Made by a program: the position numbers and the translations under genes. DNA of 64,000 nt from JAFGKK01 sp964521085 (GTDB taxonomy: Bacteria; Chloroflexota; Anaerolineae; Anaerolineales; RBG-16-64-43), in contig CAZFPL010000004.1 in NCBI GenBank assembly GCA_964521085.1, forward strand, positions 1 through 64,000, in the 5' to 3' direction. Numbering within the stretch: the stretch's first letter is position 1; each line of letters starts with the position of its first letter. This document shows, piece by piece, positions 36,009-45,606 of this stretch. The notes under the pieces are model-generated. The model saw only the letters and a list, made by a program, of their open reading frames with translations. It was not told the origin of the DNA and searched no databases.

Positions 36009-36406
36009 TTACTTCAACGACAGGTCAAGCCGTCGTAAAAGCGTACCGGTATCGTAGTAAAGAGCAGCGAGAGCTATTCGCCCTTCCCGGATCTCGCAAA
36101 TAAACACCATCGGTAAGGCCACCTCGCGCCCGGTCGGGCGAATTCCCGCAAAAAACCCGCATGCCTTCCCCGCAATGTATATTCCGCCACCGCCCTATTT
36201 CCATCAGCGATAACGCGATGAATATCGATTCTCGGATTGGGAAATCCTTCTTCGAATAACGTGCGCAGCCAATCTTGTATGGCTTTGGGGCCGGAGAAGG
36301 ATCGCGCTTGGGCTTGATCCTGCAGAACGGCGGATTCAGCCCGTTCGACCGCGCGGTAATCCGCGATCAGATCCTGGACGATCCGCCGATTCATGGATTT
36401 CCACAT
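36009..36406 (-). pseudogene. SnoaL-like (NTF2-fold) protein, frameshifted
   Basis: The first frame gives a protein starting WKSMNRRIVQDLIADYRAVE with PKAIQDWLRTLFEEGFPNPRIDIHRV, typical of SnoaL-like polyketide cyclase proteins. At TGCGGGTTTTTTGCGGG (about 36152-36165) the frame is lost. Adding one base restores the family C-terminus GIRPTGREVALPMVFICEIREG and LYYDTGTLL, ending at 36009. The break is at a G3T6 homopolymer, so sequencing error is as likely as mutation. The N-terminus also looks slightly short. Confidence 0.75.
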
Positions 36407-36478
36407 GGGGAAGGAAGGCGCCGGAAACCGCGCGGGATGATGATTTCCCTCATGCGTGTTCCGGCGCCGGTGAGTTGC

Positions 36479-37591
36479 TTATTGCGTAACCGTTACCGAC
36501 CAACTGCCGCTGCCCACATGATTAATCCATAACACGTACGTTCCATCCACCGGAATTTCGACGTTGGTAACGGTTTGGGAGGTGATCCCAGGGTGCTCGA
36601 CCTGATAATAGAAACCGTTCGGTCCGGTGATATCCACCGTCAGTACCCCGCTGGTGTTGGCCTGAAACCGCGCGTTCCCGGCACGTAGAACCGCCTGATA
36701 TTCGTAAACAGAAGTTCCGCTTCCCTTGTACGTGAGTGGTCCGCTGGCGGCGGTTGTGGGTTGCAGAGTGGCGGTCGCGTCCGGCCCCGCGGATGCCGCC
36801 CCGGATGTTTCGATCGTAACTGTCCAGCTTCCCGAGCCGGCATGGTCGATCACGAGGTCGTAAAGACCGGCGGCGGGGATTTGCACCTCTGTCATGGTTT
36901 TTTCAGTGTTTCCGACGTGCTTCACCTGATAATGGAAACTGCCCGGCCCTGTGATATCCACCGTCAGGGGGGCTGCCGCCGTGACGTGAAAACGCACGGT
37001 CCCGGCCGGAAGGGAAGCCTGGTAGCGGTTAACCGAGATCCCGCTGCCGTGGAACTCCAGCACCGCTGCAACGGTGTTGGTCGGCAGGACGGGTTCCTGC
37101 GTGTTGGCCGGAATCGCCGCCGGCGTGTCGGTCGGAACGACCGCCTCCGTGGCGGCGATGATTTCCGGGGTGGCCGACGGTGCGGCGGGGAGTGCAGACG
37201 CATTGCCGGTCATATCGATGGTGACCTTCCAGCTGCCCGATCCGACGTAATCGATCGTGATCTGGTATGTGCCGTCGGCGGGGATTTGGATTTCGTTCAT
37301 GGATTCAGCCTCCGATCCGACGTGCAGCACCTGGGAACTGAATCCGTTGGGGCCGTCGATGTCGACGGTCAAAGAGCCCCTGGCGGCGGTGCGGACGCGG
37401 GCGACTCCCGCTTTGAGGAAAGCCGAGTAGGTGCTGGTCGACAATCCGCTCCCGCCATATTCCAAAATGGCCGGCGCCTGCGTGTTGGTGGGCGCGGCCG
37501 GCTGCGCCGACGGGCTGCACGCCGCGAGGACGAGCCCAACCCCGAACAGCAACAATACCGTCTTGCTTTTCGATACAGTCAAGATATTCAT
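36479..37591 (-). CDS. Lipoprotein built from three tandem beta-rich repeats
   Basis: A 370-residue lipoprotein (signal ending LVLAAC). The mature part has three repeats of about 80 residues (about 42-130, 182-265 and 288-370). Each starts YGGSG/FHGSG/YKGSG, continues LTVDITGP-G-F, then QVxHVG, and ends VGSGSWxVTI. Thr/Ala/Pro-rich linkers separate them. Repeats look like small beta-sandwich units; I do not recognise the family. AAAGGAGAGGG precedes the ATG. A 16-base palindrome lies about 95 bases upstream. Probably surface-exposed, perhaps binding. Confidence 0.7.
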   Translation of the reverse strand: MNILTVSKSKTVLLLFGVGLVLAACSPSAQPAAPTNTQAPAILEYGGSGLSTSTYSAFLKAGVARVRTAARGSLTVDIDGPNGFSSQVLHVGSEAESMNEIQIPADGTYQITIDYVGSGSWKVTIDMTGNASALPAAPSATPEIIAATEAVVPTDTPAAIPANTQEPVLPTNTVAAVLEFHGSGISVNRYQASLPAGTVRFHVTAAAPLTVDITGPGSFHYQVKHVGNTEKTMTEVQIPAAGLYDLVIDHAGSGSWTVTIETSGAASAGPDATATLQPTTAASGPLTYKGSGTSVYEYQAVLRAGNARFQANTSGVLTVDITGPNGFYYQVEHPGITSQTVTNVEIPVDGTYVLWINHVGSGSWSVTVTQ

Positions 37592-37682
37592 ATTCCCTCT
37601 CCTTTGATCCCTCGACCTAAATAGGTTTCTCCTTCCGGCGGAACGGGGCCGAAGTTTCGCTCAAGATTATTCTTGCGGCGTT

Positions 37683-37698
37683 TGCAAACGCGTTTGCA
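37683..37698. promoter_or_regulatory. Perfect 16-base palindrome upstream of the three-repeat lipoprotein
   Basis: TGCAAACGCGTTTGCA is a perfect palindrome resembling LacI-family operators (GCAAACGTTTGC-type) but with a CGCG centre. It lies 92 bases before the lipoprotein start on the - strand, in the promoter zone. Confidence 0.5.
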
Positions 37699-37741
37699 GA
37701 ATCGGGCGGCTTTTCGGAGGAAATCGAGGTAAAAAGGACGG

Positions 37742-40700
37742 CTACCGGGGGAAGGGGTGAATCCGCCCGGTTTCCGATGCCGAGAGGATGCGAACGTTCA
37801 CCGGCGCGGCATAGAATTCCCGGCCCACATCGGAGTCGTGAATCTGTTGTGCGAACTTCAGGAGTTCATGATGGGCGAGTTGAATCGTTGCTTTGGCTTT
37901 GGGGTGGTCGCCGACCGCGGTCTGTGCTTCGGCGTGACTCAAGTACACGTCGGGGGTCTCCCAGACCCGCGTCTGACTCCGCAATTCCTCCATCCGCCGG
38001 ACGGCCTCCGAAGTGAACTCGAGGGCGCAGGCCGGATCGCCGCGGGCAAGGCTGAACCGCCCGAGCCATTCCAGATCGTTTACCAGATTTTGCATTTCGC
38101 CGTTTTGCTCGCGCATCGCACGGGCGTTCTGCAGCCAGCGATCCGCGGCCTGGAAATCCCCCTGGATCAACCCGATACGCCCCAAGAAATGCGCAGACCA
38201 GCCTTCCAACCACCCGTCCTTCATGCCCCTTGCGGCGTCGTGTATCCGACGGGCATACGCAAGCGCTCCTCCCCAATTCGCCCGGATGTACTCGGAGATC
38301 ATGTAGTAGCACAAAGCTCGTGCGCCCTTGAATTCGTTTTCCAGCATGCGGCACAGATCGGCGGTCACGTCCGCATAGAAGAGGATCTTTTCCACATTGT
38401 AGTAATGGATCCAGGCGCTCCCGAGCCATGAGCTGACGGTGGCTTGCGCGAACAGATCGCCGTGCTCCTCCGAAAGGGAGAGGGCGCGGTTGAGATGCTC
38501 CAGCGATTTCTCGATCTGGCCCAGATCCTGAAGCACTCCGCCCACCTGCGAAAGGCACAGGCTTTCCCCGCTCTAATCACCGGCGCTGCGGTATAAAGCC
38601 AGCGCGTCCTCCAGCAGGCGGTACGCGGCGCTGTTTTCGCCCAGGCTTTGATTTGCATCGGCGCGCACCACAAGGCATTTCGCGGCGTGCACCGGGTCGT
38701 TCAATTTTCGGTATTTTTCATACGCCTGTTTTGCCGAATCCACGGCCGGGCGGTATTTGCTCATCCTCGCCAGATGATACGCGCGGGCCAAATGGAAGGC
38801 CGCTTCGAGTTTGGGCGGCGGATCCTGCCCGAGCAACTCGGACGCGGTTTGGAGCGGAGCAACTTGCTCGTCATGTCTGCCCATCTGCTCCAAGACCTCG
38901 ATCCGGGAAAGAACCAGCTCGAGCCGACGCAACTGCGCCGCCGATGCGGGAATTGTTTTTTCCGCCTCCAGACGGTCGAGCGCCTGGGATGCGGATTCGA
39001 TTGCACGCAGGGCATCGCCATATACATGCAGCCGGCTTGCGTGTTCTGCGGCTGCGGGAGCCCAGGCCAGAATGAGAGGATCAATCCCGCCTTCCATGGC
39101 GTGATGCAGGATCCGGGCTGCCGCTTCAGGGCGCGACCCGGCGGGCATGCTTCCGGCGGCCTCGGCCAGCATCGCCGCCGCCCGTCTGTGAAGCAGCCGG
39201 CGGCGGGCATCGCTCGCCTGGCGGAGCACCGTTTCGCGCACCAGGTCGTGGGAAAAATCGTAGCGTGCCGGACGCGAAGACGCATCGCTTTTCAGGAGGC
39301 CCCAGCGCAAACCCATCTCGAGCGCCGCGACCGTTTCTTCCTCGCTGCGGACACTGATCTGCTGGGCTTGCGGGACCGCGGCGGGCAAATCCAGCACGGC
39401 AATCGCCTGAAGCACCTGGCGTCCGCTTTCCGTCAGTTTCCCAAGGCGGCGGCCGATCAATGCGTGGACGGTGGGAGGGACGGGAACGTCCATCGGGAGG
39501 TCCGCCGTGACCGATAATTCCCGCAGCACCTCGGTCACGAACAGCGGGTTTCCCCCCGTTGCTTTCGCCAGAAGCGTGCAGACGTGGGGCCGATACCCTT
39601 CGGGTAGTTTGGGCCAAAGCTGAGCGGTCAGGGCCGTCACGGGTTCCACGTCGAGCGGAGAGGGCCGAAGCTCCGTCAGCGGACTCCGCCGCATATCGTT
39701 CAGCAGAACCTGCATTTCGGAGGAATCGTCCACTTCCTCGGGACGGAATGCGCCGAGAAGCAGGGCGCGGTTTTGCATCACGCGGCGGGCAAGGTAGTGA
39801 AACAACCGCAGGCTGCTGTCGTCGGCCCATTGCAGATCGTCCAGAAATATCAAAACGGGAGCGGCGCCGGAAGGACGGAGAAGGAAATCGCTGACCGCCG
39901 CGAACAGGTGCTCCACCTCGCAGCCCGCGGTGGGCGGGACGGAAAGCAGCCCTTTCGCGCGGCGGCCGGCAAGCGAAGGCAGCAGGCGGGTGAGTTGTTC
40001 CATCCAGAAAGGGGGAATCTCCGAAAGAGCGTTTTCCTCCAGGCCGGCCAGCCGGGCTTCCAGCATTTCGATTCACGGATGATACGGAAGGGCGCGGGTG
40101 GATTCGTAGCATTGGCCGGAAAGCGTCGGGAAGGACGGGGGAGATTCCCCGAGGGATCGGATGAATTCGCGGACCAGCCGCGTCTTGCCCCCGCCCGCTT
40201 CCGCTTCGATGAAGGCCGTGCCTCCCGAGCCCAGTTTGGACGCCTGCCAAAGCGCCGCAAGCGTTTTCAATTCCCTTTCGCGCCCGACGAGGTCGGGGGT
40301 GTGGCCCGTATCCAGCGGGACGGTTTCCGGTTTTTTGGATTCCGCAAATGAACGTCCCAGACGCCCCGCACGGACGTCCGCCTCGAGCGCCGACAGCTCG
40401 GGCATCGGCTCCACCGCCAGTTCACGCCGCAGCAGCTCGCGACAGGGGGTATATTGATCCAGCGCGGCCTGGCGCTGGCCGGTTTTCGCATACAGCCAGA
40501 TCAGGCGGGCATGCGCCTGCTCGAGGATCGGATTGCTCTGGAGGAGCTGCACGGCCCGGGGGATGGCGGATTCAAACTGCTCCTCCGCGATGAACCGCGC
40601 GATCAATTCGTTCAATCCCCGCTCGTATAACCTCCGGAAGCGTGCGCGTTCACCGAGCAGCCAGAGTTCGAATTCGGACGCGTCCGGCAGGGAAAGATCC

Positions 40701-41089
40701 GCAAGGAACTCGCCGCGGAATAAATCCACCGCTGCGGAAATTGTGGAAATGCTGAGAATTTCCATCCCGGCGTCCAATGCACGGTCAAATTCAGTACAAT
40801 CCACTTGTGCAGCCTGCGTGTTGATCTGCAGGCGGTCGTCGACGGAACGGATGATCGAGGAACCCAGCCAGTGGCGGATGCGGTTCAAATGCCAGCGCAA
40901 GGCGGCGGGCGGATCCTCCGCGCTGTCACAGAAGAGATCATACAGTTCGCTGTGGGTATGCATCCGCGGCCGGGCGGCGAGATAGGCAAGCAGCGCCTGC
41001 GTCTTGCGGCCGGGTTTTTCCCGCTCGCGGACAGCGCCGCCGTGGATTTCCAGGGGGCCTAAAAGTAGGATCTGAAGTGCGTCTTTCAT
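37742..41089 (-). pseudogene. SARP-like regulator (BTAD + ATPase + TPR) broken by two in-frame stops
   Basis: One continuous frame of about 1115 codons with stops only at 40073-40075 (TGA) and about 38570-38572 (TAG). Order: winged-helix and BTAD domain (1-250), ATPase with a weak Walker A (AEAGGGKT, first Gly changed to Ala) and Walker B LIFLDDLQWADD, then TPR-like repeats to the end. The TGA falls in LPYHP-x-IEM, where relatives have Trp (TGG to TGA). The TAG is one change from CAG (Gln). Family members are AfsR/MalT-like activators. Most likely a fresh pseudogene; three separate genes are unlikely. Confidence 0.8.
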
Positions 41090-41368
41090 GGAATACTGTG
41101 ATCTACGCAGCCACCTTCGACAGCCTGAGGAAACACCTTTCCCCGGGTGCGTTTTTTATGAATGCCTAATGGCTGGAAAAGGCCGCGTTTATAATCATAT
41201 ACGAGATTTCACCGGGGAATTCCCTATCGGAAGTCAGGGGGCGTCCGGGATAGTATCATGAAAATGGATATGTTCACTCCGGAAGCGTTCGGGTACAATG
41301 TGCCATTCCCCGGTTAATATGAATGATACGGGTATCGAATGGGAAACCAACAACGGTAGGAGCAGGTC

Positions 41369-41950
41369 ATGAACGAACAACCCCTTTCCGCAGAAATGGA
41401 AAAGCTGCTTGGCGCGCTTAAAAGTGGAGGGCTTGCATTCAACAGGCTCGAAGCCGTTGATAAGATCGGAAAGTTGGAGCAAAGCCATCCCAGCCTTGTC
41501 CTTGCGCTCCTGCGCGCCGGTGAAAAGGACGCTTCCGAGGAAGTCCGAAAGGCGGCGGCCGAGGCGCTGAAATCCCCGGTGCATGCGGAGATCCTGAAAA
41601 AAAAACCCGATCTGTACGAGGAAGCCAAGCTCGAGGAGGTAGTGATCCTCAAGCAATCGGTTTTCGGATTGATCTCCTTCATCCTCTCCATTATTTCCAT
41701 TCTGATCATCTATGCCGATATCTTCCTGCTCTCGGCGCAGCCGGCCGGCGGGGCGGAGCCGGCGCTGGACATCTCTCCTCTCTTCTGCCTGTCTTTCTTG
41801 TTGTCGCTCGTGGGTTTGGTGTTTGGCATTATCGGCATCCGGCAAGACGACCGGGTGAAGGTATTCAGCCGCCTTGGGCTTTTGGGCAACGCTTTGATCG
41901 TTCTGTGCTCCTTGATTCTCACCATGGTCGTCCAATTTAAAGTTTTGTGA
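41369..41950 (+). CDS. HEAT-like helical membrane protein, unknown function
   Basis: A 193-residue protein. The first 90 residues are alpha-helical and resemble a HEAT-like pair (FNRLEAVDKIGKL, then DASEEVRKAAAEALK). Three hydrophobic segments follow at about 93-118, 134-155 and 172-190, so it is membrane-anchored with the helical part on one side. GGAGCAGG precedes the ATG. The 41090-41368 spacer upstream separates it from the divergent SARP remnant and should hold both promoters. Family not recognised. Confidence 0.6.
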   Translation: MNEQPLSAEMEKLLGALKSGGLAFNRLEAVDKIGKLEQSHPSLVLALLRAGEKDASEEVRKAAAEALKSPVHAEILKKKPDLYEEAKLEEVVILKQSVFGLISFILSIISILIIYADIFLLSAQPAGGAEPALDISPLFCLSFLLSLVGLVFGIIGIRQDDRVKVFSRLGLLGNALIVLCSLILTMVVQFKVL

Positions 41951-42089
41951 TCGGGGCAAGACCCGGGATTACCCCGTCTGTTTCCCGGCGGAGTACCGGG
42001 AGAGCAAGGGATTTCAGGATTCTCCTTCCCTCGACCCGATAATGGGAATACACCGGACTTGAAAACTAATTTCTCGAAAGGATAAAAAT

Positions 42090-42905
42090 ATGAAAACCCA
42101 ATTCTCGTTCCCCGTGATTCTATCCTGTGCGCTCGTCCTCTCGGCCTGCGGCAAATCCACGCCCAGCGCGCCGGCGGCGACCGCAACCCCGGAACCGACC
42201 GCCACCGCCGAACCATCCGGCATCACCCTTACCTACGGGGATAACGCCCAGGTGGAGTTGGTCACCCCGGCGGGCCGCCGCGTCTACATCGACGTCTGGA
42301 ATCCGAATCTGTTGACGACGCAGCCGTCGTCCGACGATGTCTTGCTTATCACGCATATGCACCTGGACCATTACTTCGATGAATTTGAGCGGTCCTTTCC
42401 CGGCAAGAAAATCGTAATGACCACGGGGGAAATCGAGTACCCGGATGTGAAGATCACCGCGATCGTTTCGGCCCACCTTCCCGGCAATCCGCTCGAGGCG
42501 GATAAGGCGACGAATTTCCTTTTCCTCATCAAAACGGGAGGCCTGCGGATCGTTCATTTCGGCGACTGCGGCCAGGAGGCGTTCACCGGGGAACAACTTG
42601 CCACGATCGGCAAGGTGGATCTTGCCGTAACCCAGCTTAACAACACCTTCAGCTTGATGGATGCAACCAACCGCATGGCGTTCCATCAAATGGAACAAGT
42701 CAAGCCGCGCCTGATCATCCCGACCCATTACAACGGGGATACTCTGGAAATCGCCGCCGGGCTGTGGGCGGGTTTTTACTCGAAATCGCGCACCATCACC
42801 CTGCTGCCGGACGCCCTGCCGGAGAAGACCAGCCTCCTGCTGATGGGGGCGGAATACACTGTAGCGGCGTACGCCGATCTCTATAAAATGACGGAGTGGA
42901 AGTAG
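42090..42905 (+). CDS. Metallo-beta-lactamase-fold lipoprotein hydrolase
   Basis: A 271-residue exported lipoprotein (signal ending VLSAC) with a Thr/Pro/Ala linker. The metal-binding HMHLDH motif lies at residues 89-94, and later His and Asp ligands are plausible in VHFGDCGQ and IPTHYNGD. This pattern matches UlaG-like/MBL-fold hydrolases (Zn or Mn). Cargo unknown; no evidence for antibiotic action. AAAGGATAAAAAT precedes the ATG. The next gene follows after 33 bases. Confidence 0.85.
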   Translation: MKTQFSFPVILSCALVLSACGKSTPSAPAATATPEPTATAEPSGITLTYGDNAQVELVTPAGRRVYIDVWNPNLLTTQPSSDDVLLITHMHLDHYFDEFERSFPGKKIVMTTGEIEYPDVKITAIVSAHLPGNPLEADKATNFLFLIKTGGLRIVHFGDCGQEAFTGEQLATIGKVDLAVTQLNNTFSLMDATNRMAFHQMEQVKPRLIIPTHYNGDTLEIAAGLWAGFYSKSRTITLLPDALPEKTSLLLMGAEYTVAAYADLYKMTEWK

Positions 42906-42938
42906 CGCCGCGATGGATCAGGCTCTCGCCTCCGGGAT

Positions 42939-43754
42939 ATGATCCTACGCCAAGCGGAAATCCTGGGCGCGGTTAAGCAATCGGGGCTATCGAACCGCGT
43001 CGTTTGTCTGCACTCGTCCCTGAAATCCTTCGGCCGCGTGGAAGGGGGGGCGGACGCGATCATCGATGCGTTCCTCGAAGCGGGTTGCACGCTGATCGTT
43101 CCGACCTTCACCTATGACAGCCAGGCGGCTCCGCCCCCGGGCTGGTCGATTCCCCGGAACGGCCTCGATCCGATATGGATTGCCGGCCGGGTCCACGTCG
43201 TGGGTTTTGACCCTGCCGGTAACCAGATCACGCGCGAAGAGATGGGGGCGATCCCGGCACGGGTCCTTGAGCGTCCGGGGCGGGTACGCGGCAGCCATCC
43301 CGCCGATTCGTTCACCGGGCTCGGCCTGCAGGCGGCAGAATTAATCGCGCCGCAATCCCCGCGAAACGTCTTTGGACCGTTTAAAAAGATCTATGGCGGA
43401 CCGCCTGCCTGGCTGGTGCTCGCGGGCGTGGGATTGACCGCAGCGACCGCGATCCACTTCGCTGAGGAACGATCCGGCCGGCGGTTGTTCCGGCGCTGGG
43501 GGATGCGGAAGGACGGGACATTGTGTGAAACAGAGGAAGGCGGTTGTTCCGAGGGATTCGAAAACCTTGCGCCCGTCGTTCAGTTCCTGGAAAAACGGAT
43601 TTCCGTGGGCGCAAGCCTTTGGCGGGTCTATCCATTTACGGAATTCATCGATGCGCTGGTTCCAGTCCTTCGCACGAATCCATCCATCACCCATTGCGGT
43701 GATCCGGAATGCGTCCGCTGCAACGATGCGGTAAAAGGCGGACCGCTGCTGTGA
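42939..43754 (+). CDS. AAC(3)-family N-acetyltransferase
   Basis: A 271-residue protein of the antibiotic_NAT/AAC(3) family. VVCLHSSLKSFGRVEGGADAIIDAFL, LIVPTFTYD and GSHPADSFTGLG are typical; the last carries the conserved HPxxSF block. Family members acetylate the 3-amino group of aminoglycosides using acetyl-CoA, but many environmental ones have unknown acceptors. Cysteines near the C-terminus (HCGDPECVRC) could bind metal. Start supported by position only; the ribosome site is weak. Confidence 0.8.
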   Translation: MILRQAEILGAVKQSGLSNRVVCLHSSLKSFGRVEGGADAIIDAFLEAGCTLIVPTFTYDSQAAPPPGWSIPRNGLDPIWIAGRVHVVGFDPAGNQITREEMGAIPARVLERPGRVRGSHPADSFTGLGLQAAELIAPQSPRNVFGPFKKIYGGPPAWLVLAGVGLTAATAIHFAEERSGRRLFRRWGMRKDGTLCETEEGGCSEGFENLAPVVQFLEKRISVGASLWRVYPFTEFIDALVPVLRTNPSITHCGDPECVRCNDAVKGGPLL

Positions 43755-43794
43755 TAAAGGAAGTAAGGGTTGTACGGACGGAAAGGCCAGTTCA

Positions 43795-45024
43795 ATGCTG
43801 ATGAAAAGGAAGCGGATTCAAATTCTGACGGTCTTCCTCTGCACGGGATTGGCCCTGGCGTGCAATCTCGCCCGGCAGGCGGGTCCGTCCGTCACGCAAC
43901 AGGGCGCCGCATCGGGCGGTCTGCCGGAATTCACGCCGACCGCCGAGGTTCACCTGACGGAAACCGCCACCCCGATCGAAGTGATCTGGCCGCCGACGGT
44001 GGATGAGATCCTCGCCGACTGCCCGACCGCGCAGGAAATTACCGAGATCGATTCGAAAATCAAAATGAGTTTCGAGGCCGACCCGACGGCCGGGGTGCTG
44101 GTGTGCGCCGCTGCGGCCGGATCGGCCGACCTTACCCGCGAGCAGAAGAACGCCTACAACGCGGTCCGGATTATGAAGCACCTGACGTTCGACGCCCCGC
44201 TGCCGTGGACCGATCAATCGCTCTACGACTGGTTCACCGGCACGATCCAGGGCATCCGCTATCGAAGCGATATCACCTCGCACTCGTGCTGCGGCACGCC
44301 GCCGACGATCAACATCAAAGCCGAGCTGCACGCGTTTTACAGCGACCGCTGGACGGCGGTGGGAAAACTCATGACGTTATACATTCACGAGGCGCGGCAT
44401 ACGTACATGGCGCACCAATGCCAATGGCGCGATAACACGATCGCAGAGTTGGGGGCCTACGGCGTTGAAGCCCGGCTGAACGAATGGCTGGCCTATCACA
44501 TCGATCCGGATTTCCTCGCCATGCTCGCGCCGGGCCCGACGAACGACTACCGGGAGGCGGCGCGGCACGAGTTTTATGCGCTGCAGACGACGAACTTCTG
44601 CCTAGACCCGACGCCGAACGGCCCGCCCCCGGCGCTGGCGGCGTCCGCATCAGCCGATACCCCCGCCTGGACCGCGCGGATGATCCAGGCTTCCCAATCC
44701 GGTGTCCCCGTTCCGGTGCTGCTGTCTCCGGCGCCGGATGCTACTGTGCCTTCCCGGGGGGCGGTCTTCACCTGGGAAAGCGTGGAATTCCCCGGCGGAG
44801 TGACCTACGGAATCGAAGTGGACGCGCTTTTTTCCTTCGGCAAGGAGTGGGAATACTGGCAGGCGCGCACGGACTCCTCCGGGCTTGCCGGCACGAGCTA
44901 CACGATACCCATCTCGTTCGCCGGTTCCTATCACAAGATGGGCCGGTGGCGCGTGTGGGCGATCAGCCCGACCGCCGGCGCCGGACCGAAAAGCGAGTGG
45001 CAATATTTCACGATTAAGGATTAA
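43795..45024 (+). CDS. Lipoprotein with HExxH metalloprotease-like motif
   Basis: A 409-residue lipoprotein (signal ending LALAC). A helical domain has MTLYIHEARHTYMAHQ, an HExxH zinc site at residues 198-202, and a downstream GVEARLNEWLAYH helix with a Glu that could be the third ligand, as in gluzincin-like peptidases. The last 120 residues form a fibronectin-like domain (LLSPAPDATVPSRGAVFTW and WRVWAISPTAG). Family not recognised. Two in-frame starts (43795 and 43801) exist; AAAGG lies about nine bases upstream of the first. Confidence 0.65.
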   Translation: MLMKRKRIQILTVFLCTGLALACNLARQAGPSVTQQGAASGGLPEFTPTAEVHLTETATPIEVIWPPTVDEILADCPTAQEITEIDSKIKMSFEADPTAGVLVCAAAAGSADLTREQKNAYNAVRIMKHLTFDAPLPWTDQSLYDWFTGTIQGIRYRSDITSHSCCGTPPTINIKAELHAFYSDRWTAVGKLMTLYIHEARHTYMAHQCQWRDNTIAELGAYGVEARLNEWLAYHIDPDFLAMLAPGPTNDYREAARHEFYALQTTNFCLDPTPNGPPPALAASASADTPAWTARMIQASQSGVPVPVLLSPAPDATVPSRGAVFTWESVEFPGGVTYGIEVDALFSFGKEWEYWQARTDSSGLAGTSYTIPISFAGSYHKMGRWRVWAISPTAGAGPKSEWQYFTIKD

Positions 45025-45091
45025 TCCTGCGTGGTGTAATCCGGGAGCGGGGGTATCTTCCCCGCGTATTCATTCATAAGGAGAGGACAGT

Positions 45092-45535
45092 ATGGATAGA
45101 GCGGAAGCAGCGGCGGAAATAATGCGCAAGGGCCTCAATTGTTCCCAGTCGGTCGTTAAAGCATTCGCTTCGGAACTGGGGGTGCCGGAGGACGCGGCGG
45201 TGAAGATGGCGGCCTCGTTCGGGGGCGGGATGGGCCGCCACGGATACATTTGCGGGGCGGTCTCGGGCGCGGCGATTGTGATCGGAGCGAAGTTCGGCAA
45301 CTGCGATCCGGCCGATACCGCCGGGCGGGAAAAAACTTATGCCGCGGTGAGCAAACTGCTCGAAAGGTTCGGGAAAGAGTATGGGACGGTGTTATGCAGG
45401 GAGTTGATTAAGACCGATATGCGGAATCCCGAGGAATTGAAGCGCGCCCGCGAGCAGGGCGTGTTCGTCCATCAATGCCCCGTTTTCGTCCGCTCGGCCG
45501 GAGAAATTTTGGAGGAGATTCTGGCGGGGAAATGA
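45092..45535 (+). CDS. C-GCAxxG-C-C family redox protein
   Basis: A 147-residue soluble protein. The motif order is LNCSQSV, then GGGMGRHGYICGAVSGAA (the CGAxxG core), then LCRELI and HQCPVFV, giving the Cys-GCAxxG-Cys-Cys signature of PF09719 (C_GCAxxG_C_C). Members are predicted redox-active and often occur with electron-transfer genes; the reaction is not known. AAGGAGAGG precedes the ATG. No operon partner is obvious. Confidence 0.85.
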   Translation: MDRAEAAAEIMRKGLNCSQSVVKAFASELGVPEDAAVKMAASFGGGMGRHGYICGAVSGAAIVIGAKFGNCDPADTAGREKTYAAVSKLLERFGKEYGTVLCRELIKTDMRNPEELKRAREQGVFVHQCPVFVRSAGEILEEILAGK

Positions 45536-45606
45536 TTTTGGATCCGATTAAGCAATTGCATTTCTGTGAAAAAGGAACCCGTCGCAAATGCGATGGAAGA
45601 GGATAA

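Noticed and set aside
38570..40075. Genetic-code change with TGA read as Trp
   Set aside because: Many intact genes here stop at TGA, and the second interruption is TAG.
37742..41089. Three separate genes in the SARP region
   Set aside because: The pieces share one frame, and the domains (BTAD, ATPase split between Walker A and B, TPR) only make sense as one protein.
42939..43754. Calling the AAC(3)-family gene an antibiotic-resistance gene
   Set aside because: Family membership alone does not show resistance; many environmental members have unknown acceptors.
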